From Acidimicrobiia bacterium (lineage in GTDB: Bacteria > Acidobacteriota > Terriglobia > Versatilivoradales > Versatilivoraceae), in the NCBI GenBank assembly GCA_016871215.1, contig VFZK01000008.1:1-33558 (forward strand): a stretch of 33,558 nt of DNA. Direction: 5' to 3'. This document shows positions 15,856 through 24,921 of the stretch, piece after piece (within the stretch, counting starts at the first letter, position 1; the number at the start of each line of letters is the position of its first letter). The notes under the pieces are model-generated. The model did no database searches and had not been told where the DNA came from. It saw nothing but the letters and a program-made list of their open reading frames with translations. Both the position numbers and the translations under genes were made by a program.

Positions 15856-16309
15856 CAGAAGCCGATCGCAAAGGCCGGAGAGCTTTCGATCATGTTGCCG
15901 GATTGGGCGCCGCGCCACACGGATCTTTCGCGGGGATCTCCAAGAATAGCCTCACACTGTCGCCTTCCACGGGAACCCGCGGCCGTTCGTAGTGAAGCAC
16001 GCCAGTGCTTCACATCGCCGCACTGGCGTCCGGCACTACAAGCACGTGAGCCTCACAGAGAATGTGCAAACTTCAACGTTCCCGCAAACGCGGAACCCAG
16101 CGAGCTTCATTCACGAAGTTAGTGGGCCACAGCCTGAGAGTCATCTCTCGCGACAGCCGTGCTCATCGGAACAAGGCCTCGGAGTGAGCACGGAACATCG
16201 ATCATAGGTACGTCATTTTCGCTCTGAGCGGCTGAGTTTCTTGATAGAATTCCTGAAACCCGGCACGTGTCGCAGCAAATCGACGCAGGTGAGCACCCTT
16301 CACAAGCGC
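15856..16309. other. Intergenic region with full palindromic repeat
   Basis: This contains the complete dispersed repeat at 15984-16043 and a degraded CCCGC hairpin at 16078-16096. No gene is recognised. The promoter of the downstream cytochrome/DUF1501 block probably lies in the last 150 bases, but I see no clear boxes. Confidence 0.55.
15984..16043 (+). repeat. Dispersed palindromic repeat, full copy
   Basis: Box 1 is 15984-16010 (contains GTAGTGAAGCACGCCAGTGC) and box 2 is 16017-16043 (contains GCACTGGCGTCCGGCACTAC). Box 2 is an imperfect reverse complement of box 1, so the 60-base unit folds on itself. Box 1 equals 6794-6820 exactly; box 2 matches 26675-26701 in 26 of 27 bases. Confidence 0.85.
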
Positions 16310-19300
16310 ATGGACCTAAGGCCTTTACGACGGGCTTCAGCTAGATGGTGCGGAGTGATGTTGTTGGTATCTGCCAGCACCATGGCGCAGAACATCGACC
16401 TCTCCAAACTGCATCCCGCGGCCGTCAGGACAGTCCATTTCGTCAACGACATCCAACCTCTTTTGGAGAGATCTTGCCTGAAATGCCATTCCGCCGAGCT
16501 ATCGATGAGCGGCTTGCGCCTGGATGATCGCGAGCCTGCCCTGAAGGGTGGGGATCTGGGAGTGGATATTCTTCCCGGCGACAGCGCCCGCAGCCGCTTG
16601 GTTCAACTCGCGGCGCGGCTTGTTCCGGCGCTGGAGATGCCTCCAAAAGGACAGGGAGAGCCACTCACCACGGACGAGATTGCCTTGCTGCGCGCCTGGA
16701 TCGATCAAGGCGCACCATGGCCCAATGGGCTCGCTCTTCAGACTCGGACGAAGACGGTTCCGGGATCGCCGGTTGGCGCGCCGGGCAGTCACGCTCTACC
16801 GCCCGCTTCGAACCGGAAAGTGGACTTCGTCAAAGACATCCGCCCACTGCTGGCTGGCAAGTGTTATTCCTGCCACGGACCCAGTCAACAGAAAGGGCAA
16901 TTGCGCTGGGATGTGAAGGCGAGCGCGGCCAAGGGTGGTATCTCGGGACCGGCGTTCGAACCGGGCCGCAGCGCGGAAAGCCTGGTTGTTCGGCTGGTGG
17001 CAGGTATGCAGCCTGATCTCGTGATGCCGCTTCAGGGAGAGCGGCTGTCGCCGTCCGAGATCGGATTGCTGCGCGCCTGGATCGACCAGGGTGCTCAGTG
17101 GCCCGACGGTCTTGATCCCAAGGGTTACACGGCTCAGCCTGTGCATTGGGCCTACCGGCCTTCGGCAAAGACCGTGCTGCCTCGACCAAAGGGAGGTTCC
17201 TGGGCTCGCACTCCGGTCGACCAATTCGTTCTGGCCAAGCTAAAAGAAGCGAAATTGCGGCCATCGCCGGAGGCAGACCGTCGTACTCTCTTGCGCCGGA
17301 TCACGTACGATCTGACGGGTCTTCCTCCCACGCCCGGCGAAATTCGGGTTTTCCTCGCCGACAACGCTCCCGATGCCTATTCGAAAGTCGTGGATCGCTT
17401 GCTGGCAAGTCCGCGCTACGGTGAACACTGGGCCCGTCACTGGCTGGACGTCGTGCACTACGCCGATAGTCATGGGCACGATCAGGACCGGCCTCGTGAC
17501 AATGCCTGGCCATACCGCGATTACGTGATTCGTTCTTTCAACGAAGACAAGCCGTATGCGCGTTTCGTGAAAGAGCAGCTCGCTGGCGATGTTTTGTTCC
17601 CGGATGAACCAGACGCCGCCGTAGCTAACGGTTTTATTGGGACCGGGCCGTTCGATGAGAGTTCAATGATGTCGATCGTCGACGACACGATCGACAAGAA
17701 GCGAGCCCAGACGCTGGACCGGGACGACATGGTGATGACGACCATGTCGACTTTTCTCAGCACGACGGTTCATTGCGCGCGTTGCCACAACCACAAGTTC
17801 GACCCAATTTCGCAGCGGGAATACTACCGGCTCCAGGCCGTCTTCGCGGGCGTTGATCGCGCCGACCGGCCCTATGATCAGGACCCAGCCATCCATGCGC
17901 GACGACAGTCTCTGTTGAAAGAAAAGTGGACTCTGCATGAGCGTCGCCGGAAGATTGACGAGATCGCCGCGAGCCTGGTGAGTGGGGAACTGCAGGAACT
18001 CGACTCGCGCATCCAAAGGCTTCAGCGGGATTTCGACGCTCTCGACAAGCTAGCGCCTCAGCTGGCAACCAAAAGTCTCGGCTACCAGAGCCAGGTCGCC
18101 TCTTCAGCAGAAGCGGCAAGATGGGTGCAGATCGATTTCGGCAAGCCAGTCACGATCGATCACCTCTACCTTGTGCCGGTTCAGCACGGAAGCACGCTGG
18201 GCTTCGGATTTCCGGCGCGATTTCGAGTCGATCTGTCAAACGACCCGCTATTTGCCAGCCGCCATGTGATCGCGGATCACTCCGCGGATTCATTTCCGAA
18301 TCCACGCACCGCACCGTTTGCGATTCAGAACATCGGCCACGCTGCCCGGTATTTGCGTGTGACTGCTTTTCCTGCGCCGGACAGCCCCAGCTATTGGTTC
18401 TTTGCGCTTGCTGAGCTGCTGGCTTTTTCAGGAGAGAAGAACGTCGCGGCCGGCGCCAGAGTGACCGCTCAGGACTCGGTAGAGAATCTGCCGCAATGGA
18501 GCAAGGCTGCTCTGGTCGATGGAGCGACGAGCCTTCTGAAGTTCATCGATGGGAATGGAGAACCTGTCGCCTGGGCCGGAGCCGTGAAGCTTCTCCAAGA
18601 CTCTGGCCAGCGCTGGCAGTTGGACCTCGAAATCAAGAAACGACAGCAAGAACGGAAGGAGCTGGCCGTTTCTTTGCTAGAGCCCACACTCCGAACGGAG
18701 CTGGCGAGCATCGAAAAAAAGGTGGCGGAGATCGGCCAGCAACTGGCGAAACTTCCCCCATCGCAGATGGTTTATGCTGGAACCAACGATTTCGCCGACG
18801 CTGGCAACTTCCATCCCACGCGTGGCGTGCCGCGCCCGATTCATTTTCTGAAACGGGGTGAAATAACCACACCCGGTGAGCTGGTGTCACCAGGCGCGCT
18901 GTCGCTCATTCCAGGGCTCGGAGCGAGTCTTGGACTCGAAAGCAGCACTCAAGAAGGCGCGCGCCGTGCAGCGCTGGCCGAATGGATTAGCGATCCCAAA
19001 AACTCCCTGGCCTGGCGCTCCATCGTCAATCGCGTTTGGCACTATCATTTTGGCCGAGGTCTGGTGAACACGCCCAACGACTTCGGGCGCATGGGTGGCT
19101 CGCCAAGTCATCCCGAGTTGTTGGACTGGCTGGCAGCGTGGTTTGTGGAGAATGATGGCTCGCTTAAACGACTGCACCGTCTCATTCTGTCCAGCTCGGT
19201 GTACAGGCAGTCTTCGCAGGGGAACGCAGCGTACGCCCAGGTGGATGCAGAGAACCGGTATTTGTGGCGGATGAATCGCACCCGGTTGGACGCAGAGTCG

Positions 19301-19807
19301 GTGCGCGATTCAATATTGCAGGTGACAGGGAAACTGGACGTCACGATGGGCGGCCCTCCGGTGAAGCAGTTCTTTTACGACGACCCCAACGTGGGCGTGA
19401 CTCCCATCATCGACTACAACCGCTTTGACGTGGACAGCCCGGCGAGTTTTCGGCGCAGCATCTATCGTTACGTCTTTCGCACCGTGACCGATCCGTTGAT
19501 GGATTCTCTGGACTGTCCCGACGCTTCGCAGCTATCCCCAGTTCGGAACGTTTCTGTTACCGCGCTTCAGGCCTTGACGATGTGGAATAATCGTTTCGTC
19601 GTTCGCCAAGCGCAGCATTTTGCGGAGCGAGTCAGCCAAGTGAGCGCGGACCTGGCTTCACAAATCGACGCGGCGTGCGAGCTAGTGTGGGGCCGCCCAC
19701 CGACAGCGACAGAGGCCAAGGCTTTACAGGGCTATGCGACCAAACACGGCATGGCCAACACCTGCCGTGTGTTGCTGAACGGCAACGAATTCATGTTTGT
19801 GAACTGA
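16310..19807 (+). CDS. PSD1-type multidomain protein: tandem cytochrome c, DUF1549, F5/8C-like, DUF1553
   Basis: A periplasmic protein of the planctomycete-cytochrome/DUF1549/DUF1553 family, of unproven function but nearly always paired with a DUF1501 gene, as here. The ATG at 16310 (frame open from 16241) gives a signal peptide ending STMAQ. Two planctomycete cytochrome domains come first, with heme motifs CLKCH (56-60) and CYSCH (185-189), each followed by LLRAWIDQGA. DUF1549 spans about 300-510, with WARHWLDVVHYADSHGHDQD and the third motif HCARCHNHKFDP (488-499). A discoidin/F5/8C-like sandwich (about 595-740) suggests glycan binding. DUF1553 (about 870-1140) includes SIVNRVWHYHFGRGLVNTPN and NRTRLDAESVRDSIL. 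Two cytochrome modules in place of one is notable and would allow electron transfer along the protein. Confidence 0.9.
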   Translation: MDLRPLRRASARWCGVMLLVSASTMAQNIDLSKLHPAAVRTVHFVNDIQPLLERSCLKCHSAELSMSGLRLDDREPALKGGDLGVDILPGDSARSRLVQLAARLVPALEMPPKGQGEPLTTDEIALLRAWIDQGAPWPNGLALQTRTKTVPGSPVGAPGSHALPPASNRKVDFVKDIRPLLAGKCYSCHGPSQQKGQLRWDVKASAAKGGISGPAFEPGRSAESLVVRLVAGMQPDLVMPLQGERLSPSEIGLLRAWIDQGAQWPDGLDPKGYTAQPVHWAYRPSAKTVLPRPKGGSWARTPVDQFVLAKLKEAKLRPSPEADRRTLLRRITYDLTGLPPTPGEIRVFLADNAPDAYSKVVDRLLASPRYGEHWARHWLDVVHYADSHGHDQDRPRDNAWPYRDYVIRSFNEDKPYARFVKEQLAGDVLFPDEPDAAVANGFIGTGPFDESSMMSIVDDTIDKKRAQTLDRDDMVMTTMSTFLSTTVHCARCHNHKFDPISQREYYRLQAVFAGVDRADRPYDQDPAIHARRQSLLKEKWTLHERRRKIDEIAASLVSGELQELDSRIQRLQRDFDALDKLAPQLATKSLGYQSQVASSAEAARWVQIDFGKPVTIDHLYLVPVQHGSTLGFGFPARFRVDLSNDPLFASRHVIADHSADSFPNPRTAPFAIQNIGHAARYLRVTAFPAPDSPSYWFFALAELLAFSGEKNVAAGARVTAQDSVENLPQWSKAALVDGATSLLKFIDGNGEPVAWAGAVKLLQDSGQRWQLDLEIKKRQQERKELAVSLLEPTLRTELASIEKKVAEIGQQLAKLPPSQMVYAGTNDFADAGNFHPTRGVPRPIHFLKRGEITTPGELVSPGALSLIPGLGASLGLESSTQEGARRAALAEWISDPKNSLAWRSIVNRVWHYHFGRGLVNTPNDFGRMGGSPSHPELLDWLAAWFVENDGSLKRLHRLILSSSVYRQSSQGNAAYAQVDAENRYLWRMNRTRLDAESVRDSILQVTGKLDVTMGGPPVKQFFYDDPNVGVTPIIDYNRFDVDSPASFRRSIYRYVFRTVTDPLMDSLDCPDASQLSPVRNVSVTALQALTMWNNRFVVRQAQHFAERVSQVSADLASQIDAACELVWGRPPTATEAKALQGYATKHGMANTCRVLLNGNEFMFVN

Positions 19808-19898
19808 GAGGCATGAACCGCTTGAAAGCCCGGCTGGCTGGAGCGGTTGGCGGTTTCTGGCGAGCGTCGTCGAGTTCGTAAGTTACTGAGGAATTGCC

Positions 19899-21368
19899 AT
19901 GTTTGAACGTTTGAACCAGATCATGATGGAACGGCAGCTCCGAACGCGCCGGGAATTCCTGGCTTCGGTGGGCGGTGGATTCCGAGCGCTCGCTTTGTCG
20001 CATCTCCTGCTGCAAGAAGAGCTGCAGGCGCAGGCAGCGCATGGCGGCCAGCCAGACCTGAATGGTGGACTTCACCACCGCGCTAAAGCCAAGCGGGTGA
20101 TTCAGCTCTTCATGAATGGTGGCGTGAGCCAGCCAGACACGTTCGACTACAAGCCGGGACTGATCAGGTACAGCGGACAGAAGTTCGACCCGGGGCCAGG
20201 GCTCAAGGTGGAATCGGTGACCGGTTCGCCCGGCTTCATCGTGATGAAAAGTCCCTACTCCTGGAAACAGCACGGCCAGTGTGGCCGTTGGGTTAGCGAG
20301 GTGCTGCCGCAGATTGCCACCTGCGTGGACGATCTGGCGTTTCTGATGTCCATGACCACCGAAACCAACGTGCACGGCCCAGCCGTCTATCAGCAGAATT
20401 CTGGATTTAAGCTGCCGGGTTTCCCTTGCCTGGGCGCCTGGCTTTCGTACGGTTTGGGCAGACTGAATGAAGATGTGCCGGCTTTTGTCGTGCTGCCCGA
20501 TTCGCGAGGACTGCCATACAACGGCCAAGGCAGCTTTTCTTCGGGCTTTCTGCCGGCGGCACACCAGGGGACTTTGGTGCGGGCAACGGCACCGGTGCCG
20601 ATCAACGATCTGTTTGCGCCGAAGTCAGCGGCGTACATCACCCCGGAAAGCGAGAAAGAAGGGCTCTCGCTTTTGGACGAAATCAATCGAGAGCATCTGT
20701 CCCGCTGGCAGGGCGACTCCCGGCTGGAAGCCCGCATCGCTTCCTACGAGCTGGCGGCCAGAATGCAGCTGAGCATCCCGGGCGTTTTCGACCTATCGAA
20801 GGAATCGGACGCCACACGCAGACTGTATGGCTTGGACGACAAAGACACGGAAGACTTCGGCCGCAGCTGCCTCATCGCCCGGCGCATGCTCGAGCAGGGC
20901 GTTCGCTTCGTCCAGGTCTGGAGCGGCACGAACGGCGCTTCGGGGAACTGGGATAACCACAGCAACATCGTTTCCGAGTTGGGCTTTATTGCCAAGCGCA
21001 CCGACACGGGCGCAGCGGGCTTATTCAAGGACCTCAAAGCGCGTGGCTTGCTCGACGACACGCTGGTGATCTGGACAACCGAATTCGGGCGAATGCCTTT
21101 CAGCCAGGGCAGCTCGGGCCGCGATCACAATGGCGGCACCTTCGTCACCTGGCTCGGTGGTGCTGGAATCAAGGGAGGGGTTTCCCACGGCCAGAGCGAC
21201 GAATGGGCCTGGAAAGCAGTGGAGAACGTCACGGCCTCCTATGACCTTCACGCCACGATTCTCCATCTGATGGGGATCGACCACCAGAAGCTCACGTATC
21301 GACACAACGGCATCGACCGGCGGCTGACCGACGTTCATGGGCACATCATTCGGGAAATTCTGGCTTAG
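19899..21368 (+). CDS. DUF1501 protein, Tat-exported, sulfatase/alkaline phosphatase-like fold
   Basis: A 489-residue exported protein of the DUF1501 family, which shares the alkaline-phosphatase/sulfatase superfamily fold but has no proven reaction. GAGGA at 19888-19892, six bases before the ATG, fixes the start. A twin-arginine leader is at residues 13-30 (QLRTRREFLASVGGGF). Family landmarks are KRVIQLFMNGGVSQPDTFDYKP, HGQCGRWVSEVLPQIA, TNVHGPAVYQQNSGF, the GNWDNHSNI segment and TLVIWTTEFGRMPFSQ ... GRDHNGGTFVTWLGGAGIKGG, whose Asp and His residues resemble metal ligands of the superfamily. It begins 91 bases after the cytochrome/DUF1549 gene, its standard partner, and the two are presumably one transcript with the lactonase gene at 21411. 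Confidence 0.92.
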   Translation: MFERLNQIMMERQLRTRREFLASVGGGFRALALSHLLLQEELQAQAAHGGQPDLNGGLHHRAKAKRVIQLFMNGGVSQPDTFDYKPGLIRYSGQKFDPGPGLKVESVTGSPGFIVMKSPYSWKQHGQCGRWVSEVLPQIATCVDDLAFLMSMTTETNVHGPAVYQQNSGFKLPGFPCLGAWLSYGLGRLNEDVPAFVVLPDSRGLPYNGQGSFSSGFLPAAHQGTLVRATAPVPINDLFAPKSAAYITPESEKEGLSLLDEINREHLSRWQGDSRLEARIASYELAARMQLSIPGVFDLSKESDATRRLYGLDDKDTEDFGRSCLIARRMLEQGVRFVQVWSGTNGASGNWDNHSNIVSELGFIAKRTDTGAAGLFKDLKARGLLDDTLVIWTTEFGRMPFSQGSSGRDHNGGTFVTWLGGAGIKGGVSHGQSDEWAWKAVENVTASYDLHATILHLMGIDHQKLTYRHNGIDRRLTDVHGHIIREILA

Positions 21369-21410
21369 ACGGTCTTCTGTTCTCAATTCAACAAACACGA
21401 AAGGATAACT

Positions 21411-22433
21411 ATGCTCAAAAGACTCACGACTTGCCTTCTGTTGAACGCCTCGTTCGTACTCGCGCAAACCGCAGCGCCGCCCAGCGGTTCCGCCGACATT
21501 CTCCCAGCCGGATCGAAGCTCGAATTGTTGTTTACCGGCGGTGTGCTCACGGAGGGAGCGGCTTCGGCTCCAGACGGCACCATCTATTTTAGTGACATCA
21601 CCTTTACGGCGATCTCCGGAATGCAGGCAGGCCACATCATGAAGTTCGACCCGAAGACGGGCAAGACCACGGTGTACCGCTCTCCGAGCGGCATGTCGAA
21701 CGGAATCAAGTTCGACGCCCAGGGACGGATGGTGGTAGCCGAAGGGGCCGACTACGGCGGCCGGCGCGTGACCCGAACCGATATGAAAACCGGCAAAAGC
21801 GAGATCCTGGCTGGACTCTTCGAAGGCCGGCCTTTCAATTCTCCCAATGACATTACCATCGACTTGAAAGGCAGGATCTACTTCAGCGACCCCCGCTATT
21901 TGGGACACGAGCCGGTCGAGCAGCCCTTCAACGCCGTTTACCGGATCGATCCGGATCGCTCGGTGCATCGCATCATCACCGATGCCGGCAAAGCCAACGG
22001 CGTGGCGCTCTCCCCCGACCAGAAAACGCTCTACGTGGTCTCCAACGACAACGGGACCACGGGCATGTTCCGCATTCCTGACGGGACGCCTGTCCTCAAG
22101 GGCCGAATGGCGTTGCTGGCCTACGATCTGAACCCGGACGGTACAGCTAAGTTCAGGAAGGTTTTTGTAGACTACGCTCCCGAAGACGGGCCCGATGGGC
22201 TCGTGCTAGATGCAGAGGGAAACCTTTATGTCGCCGTCCGTGCCATCAGCCGGCCCGGGATCTATGTCTATTCGCCCACAGGCAAGGAACTGGCTCGCAT
22301 TCCCACCCCCGTGCTTCCAACCAACGTGGGTTTTGGCCGAGGCGACGAGAGCAAGACGCTTTACGTTACCGCCGGCGGAAATCTCTATCGCATCAAGATG
22401 AACAAGCCGGGCTACCAATTGCCCGCTCAGTAG
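21411..22433 (+). CDS. Secreted SMP-30/gluconolactonase-family lactonase
   Basis: A six-bladed beta-propeller hydrolase of the SMP-30/gluconolactonase/LRE-like family, expected to open sugar lactones to aldonic acids in the periplasm. AAAGGA lies just before the ATG, and a signal peptide covers about residues 1-20 (CLLLNASFVLAQT). The divalent-metal site can be traced: Glu48 in VLTEGAASAPDG, Asn146 in FNSPND, Asn196 in KANGVALSPD and Asp262 in GPDGLVLDAEG. These correspond to the Glu, Asn, Asn and Asp ligands of the family. The gene starts 42 bases after the DUF1501 stop, and a GMC dehydrogenase follows; dehydrogenation to a lactone followed by lactone opening would be a logical pairing. The exact sugar is unknown. 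Confidence 0.9.
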   Translation: MLKRLTTCLLLNASFVLAQTAAPPSGSADILPAGSKLELLFTGGVLTEGAASAPDGTIYFSDITFTAISGMQAGHIMKFDPKTGKTTVYRSPSGMSNGIKFDAQGRMVVAEGADYGGRRVTRTDMKTGKSEILAGLFEGRPFNSPNDITIDLKGRIYFSDPRYLGHEPVEQPFNAVYRIDPDRSVHRIITDAGKANGVALSPDQKTLYVVSNDNGTTGMFRIPDGTPVLKGRMALLAYDLNPDGTAKFRKVFVDYAPEDGPDGLVLDAEGNLYVAVRAISRPGIYVYSPTGKELARIPTPVLPTNVGFGRGDESKTLYVTAGGNLYRIKMNKPGYQLPAQ

Positions 22434-22579
22434 AACCCGATGTGCCGGAAGTCCCGCTGCGGAGAGCCGAAACGCCGGTGATGCGCTGCGACTGACAGCC
22501 CATCAGGGGATAAAGCCAGTGGGCGAGTATGGAGCAGGATTTTTGTCGTCCGCGAATGGTGGTCCTTCATCAATCTGTT

Positions 22580-22601
22580 ACCCACGGCTGGTGCCGTGGG
22601 T
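22580..22601. repeat. Hairpin between lactonase and GMC genes
   Basis: ACCCACGGC (22580-22588) and GCCGTGGGT (22593-22601) form a perfect 9-bp stem with a TGGT loop. No T-run follows, so it is better viewed as a REP-like hairpin than as a standard terminator. It may still affect mRNA stability between the two genes. Confidence 0.6.
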
Positions 22602-22676
22602 TCTAGGTAACGGCCAGCACACGCCCTGACTGAGGCCAAAGTTCCGGCGAGTGCCTCGCCGCAGGTTGGAGTCAAC

Positions 22677-24296
22677 ATGGCGTTTGATGTCTGCGTCATT
22701 GGATCAGGACCAGCCGGAGGCGTGTTATCCAAGGAGCTGGCGGAAGCCGGAGCCAAGGTAGCCCTCGTCGAGGCTGGCCGTGTCATCAGGCCCGAAGAGT
22801 TCCAGTTTCATGCCTGGCCCTACGAACTGCCTTTTCGCGGAAAGCGCCGGCCGGGAACGCCGCCGCCCGCTTATCCGAAAGAAGTTCGCGAAGCGATTCG
22901 CTACGAAGACAGCGACCCGATCGGTGTCGATCGCATTCGCGCCGTCGGCGGACGGAGCATCCACTGGAACGCGGTCGCCTTGCGCTTTGCCGAGCGGGAT
23001 TTTCGCGAGCGCAGTTTGGAAGGCGTCGAGGAAGACTGGCCGCTCACCTACCAGGAATTGGCGCCGTATTATTCCCATGTTGAGAAAATGATCGGCGTCA
23101 CCGGTTCGCGCGAGAACCTGGAGATCATCCCGGATGGAGAGTTTCTGCCTCCGCTGAACCTGCGCTGCAGCGAGCAGATCGTGAAGCGCGCCTGCAACAA
23201 GATGGGGATACGCATGATCCCCGCCCGCAAGGCGGTTCTCACCCGGCCGTACGACAACCGGCCGGCTTGCCACTATTGCGGCCGCTGCATGGAAGGGTGC
23301 GATGTGGGCGCGGTTTTCAGCGTCCCGGTTTCGATGTTTCCCAAGGCCATGAAGACGGGCAATTTCACGCTGCTCGCAAACAAGATTGTGCGCGAGCTTC
23401 AGGTCGACCGCGAAGGGAGGGTCAGAAGTGCTTCGGTCATCGATGCCGTCAGCCGGAAAGAGGAAGCGATCGAAGCCTCGATCTTTGCCGTTTGCTGCGG
23501 CGCGCCGGAATCGGCCCGCCTGCTGCTGAACTCCCGATCGCCCCAGTTTCCGCACGGCCTTGCCAACTCCAATGACATGGTCGGTCGCTATCTTCATGGC
23601 AACGTTGCGGCCAACGTCATCGGCTACCTGGAAGATTTGGCTGGCACTCATCCCATCAATAACGACGGTGCCACCGACCACACCTATATTCCTCGGTTCA
23701 ATCACCTGTCGGGGAAACAGAACCGTTACAGTGGCGGCTTCCATTTCCAGTTGAATTACGCTGGCTTCCTATTTCCCCATCAGGCAAAGCTGCTCGACGG
23801 CTTTGGCAGCGCCTTCAAGAGGGAAGTCCGGAAACTTCAGCCTGGCTTTGTGCAAATGGGATGCTGGGGAAAAGTTCTGGCGCTACCGGAAAACCGCGTC
23901 ACCGTGGATCGCAACCAGCTGGACGCTTGGGGCATTCCGATTCCCGTGCTGCGTTTTCGGTTTGGCGAAAACGACCTCGCCCTTTGGAAAGACATGGTCG
24001 AAAAGGCACGCGAAATCCTGCATGCAGCAGGCGCGCACTGGGTTGTGAACACACTCGAAGCGCCGGCAGGCTTTGGAAGCCATGAGGCTGGAACCGTGCG
24101 AATGGGCCATGACAAGCGGACTTCCGTTCTGAACTCGTATTGCCAGGCACACGAGGTGAAGAATCTGTTCGTCGTCGGGGGCAGCGCGTTCACCACTTAT
24201 CCCGAAAAGAATCCCACACTGACGATCATGGCGCTCGCAGTCCGCACCGCGCGCTACATGGCCGAGGAAGTCAAGAAGCGCCATCTCCGTCTTTGA
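22677..24296 (+). CDS. GMC-family oxidoreductase (membrane sugar/alcohol dehydrogenase type)
   Basis: A 539-residue FAD enzyme that oxidises an alcohol group of a sugar or polyol. The nucleotide-binding Rossmann motif GSGPAGG is at residues 9-15, with an acidic end of strand 2 at LVEAG. GRSIHWNAVALRF (about 92-104) is the GMC signature region. The C-terminal part has GSHEAGTVRMG and VVGGSAFTTYPEKNPTLTIMALA, which carry the catalytic His and Asn. A Cys cluster CHYCGRCMEGC (C198, C201, C204, C208) is inserted, as in the gluconate/2-keto-gluconate dehydrogenase-like branch, and might hold a metal or Fe-S centre. No export signal is present, consistent with piggy-back Tat export by a subunit-3 partner; the only such gene seen is at 1696. 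TTGGAG precedes the ATG. Confidence 0.9.
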   Translation: MAFDVCVIGSGPAGGVLSKELAEAGAKVALVEAGRVIRPEEFQFHAWPYELPFRGKRRPGTPPPAYPKEVREAIRYEDSDPIGVDRIRAVGGRSIHWNAVALRFAERDFRERSLEGVEEDWPLTYQELAPYYSHVEKMIGVTGSRENLEIIPDGEFLPPLNLRCSEQIVKRACNKMGIRMIPARKAVLTRPYDNRPACHYCGRCMEGCDVGAVFSVPVSMFPKAMKTGNFTLLANKIVRELQVDREGRVRSASVIDAVSRKEEAIEASIFAVCCGAPESARLLLNSRSPQFPHGLANSNDMVGRYLHGNVAANVIGYLEDLAGTHPINNDGATDHTYIPRFNHLSGKQNRYSGGFHFQLNYAGFLFPHQAKLLDGFGSAFKREVRKLQPGFVQMGCWGKVLALPENRVTVDRNQLDAWGIPIPVLRFRFGENDLALWKDMVEKAREILHAAGAHWVVNTLEAPAGFGSHEAGTVRMGHDKRTSVLNSYCQAHEVKNLFVVGGSAFTTYPEKNPTLTIMALAVRTARYMAEEVKKRHLRL

Positions 24297-24420
24297 GGGA
24301 ATTCAGATTGACCGAACAACCGCGACCAACGACCCGTTCTAAAACTCCTCTGATCCTGAGCTCTGCGCGCGCAACCGAATAGCGAACGTCAGTCTTGACG
24401 CTTTTCATCGGAGAGAAACG

Positions 24421-24921
24421 ATGCCTCTAAATGCTCTACTCCGGATCCTCTCTCTGACGTGCCTGACTTCAATGCTTTGCCTTCAGGCGTGCAACCGAGA
24501 GGAACACGGTCCGAGTTCTGAACAGCAGGATATCGCTGCGATCACAGCAGCCAGCAAGGCCCGGGCTGACGCTTTCAATCAAGGGAATGCCGCCGGAATT
24601 GCCGCTCACTTCACCGAGGACGGCCTGTTAATGGTGCCCGATCAGCCAACACGGAAAGGCAAAGCTGCCGTACACTCTTACTACCAACACATCTTCGATG
24701 AATACGAGACTCGCTTGAAGAGCTGCTACGACGAAGTGAAGGTGTCGGCAGACCTTGCCTTCGGAAGAGGTTTTGCTGAGGTGACGATGATCCCAAAGCG
24801 GGGAGGAGACGCACGCTCCTCAACCGCAAAGTACATCAATATCATGAAGCGTGAAGCCGATGGTTCGTGGAAGACCACTCACGACATTTGGAACGGCAAT
24901 GAGATGCCGAACAAGCAATGA
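24421..24921 (+). CDS. SnoaL/DUF4440-like lipoprotein
   Basis: A 166-residue predicted lipoprotein with the NTF2-like fold of the DUF4440/SnoaL family, which ranges from enzymes to ligand binders. GGAGAG lies just before the ATG. The N-terminus has a lipobox, LQAC with Cys24, after a hydrophobic segment, so the protein should be membrane-anchored on the periplasmic side. The fold is shown by AITAASKARADAFNQGNAAGIAAHFTEDGLLMVPDQ (as separate helix and strand elements), GKAAVHSYYQHIF and the closing NIMKREADGSWKTTHDIWN. It follows the GMC gene by 124 bases on the same strand, but no functional link is apparent. Catalytic residues cannot be assigned. Confidence 0.85.
   Translation: MPLNALLRILSLTCLTSMLCLQACNREEHGPSSEQQDIAAITAASKARADAFNQGNAAGIAAHFTEDGLLMVPDQPTRKGKAAVHSYYQHIFDEYETRLKSCYDEVKVSADLAFGRGFAEVTMIPKRGGDARSSTAKYINIMKREADGSWKTTHDIWNGNEMPNKQ

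Noticed and set aside
21021-21968. 315-residue open frame on the minus strand opposite the DUF1501 and lactonase genes
   Set aside because: It spans two well-supported plus-strand genes in an antisense frame; such long shadows are expected in GC-rich coding DNA and its translation shows no domain.
22580-22601. Rho-independent terminator after the lactonase gene
   Set aside because: The 9-bp hairpin is perfect but lies about 150 bases past the stop and has no T-run; kept only as a repeat-like hairpin.
22725-23744. 339-residue minus-strand open frame opposite the GMC gene
   Set aside because: Antisense to a gene with clear FAD and catalytic motifs; no recognisable motif of its own.
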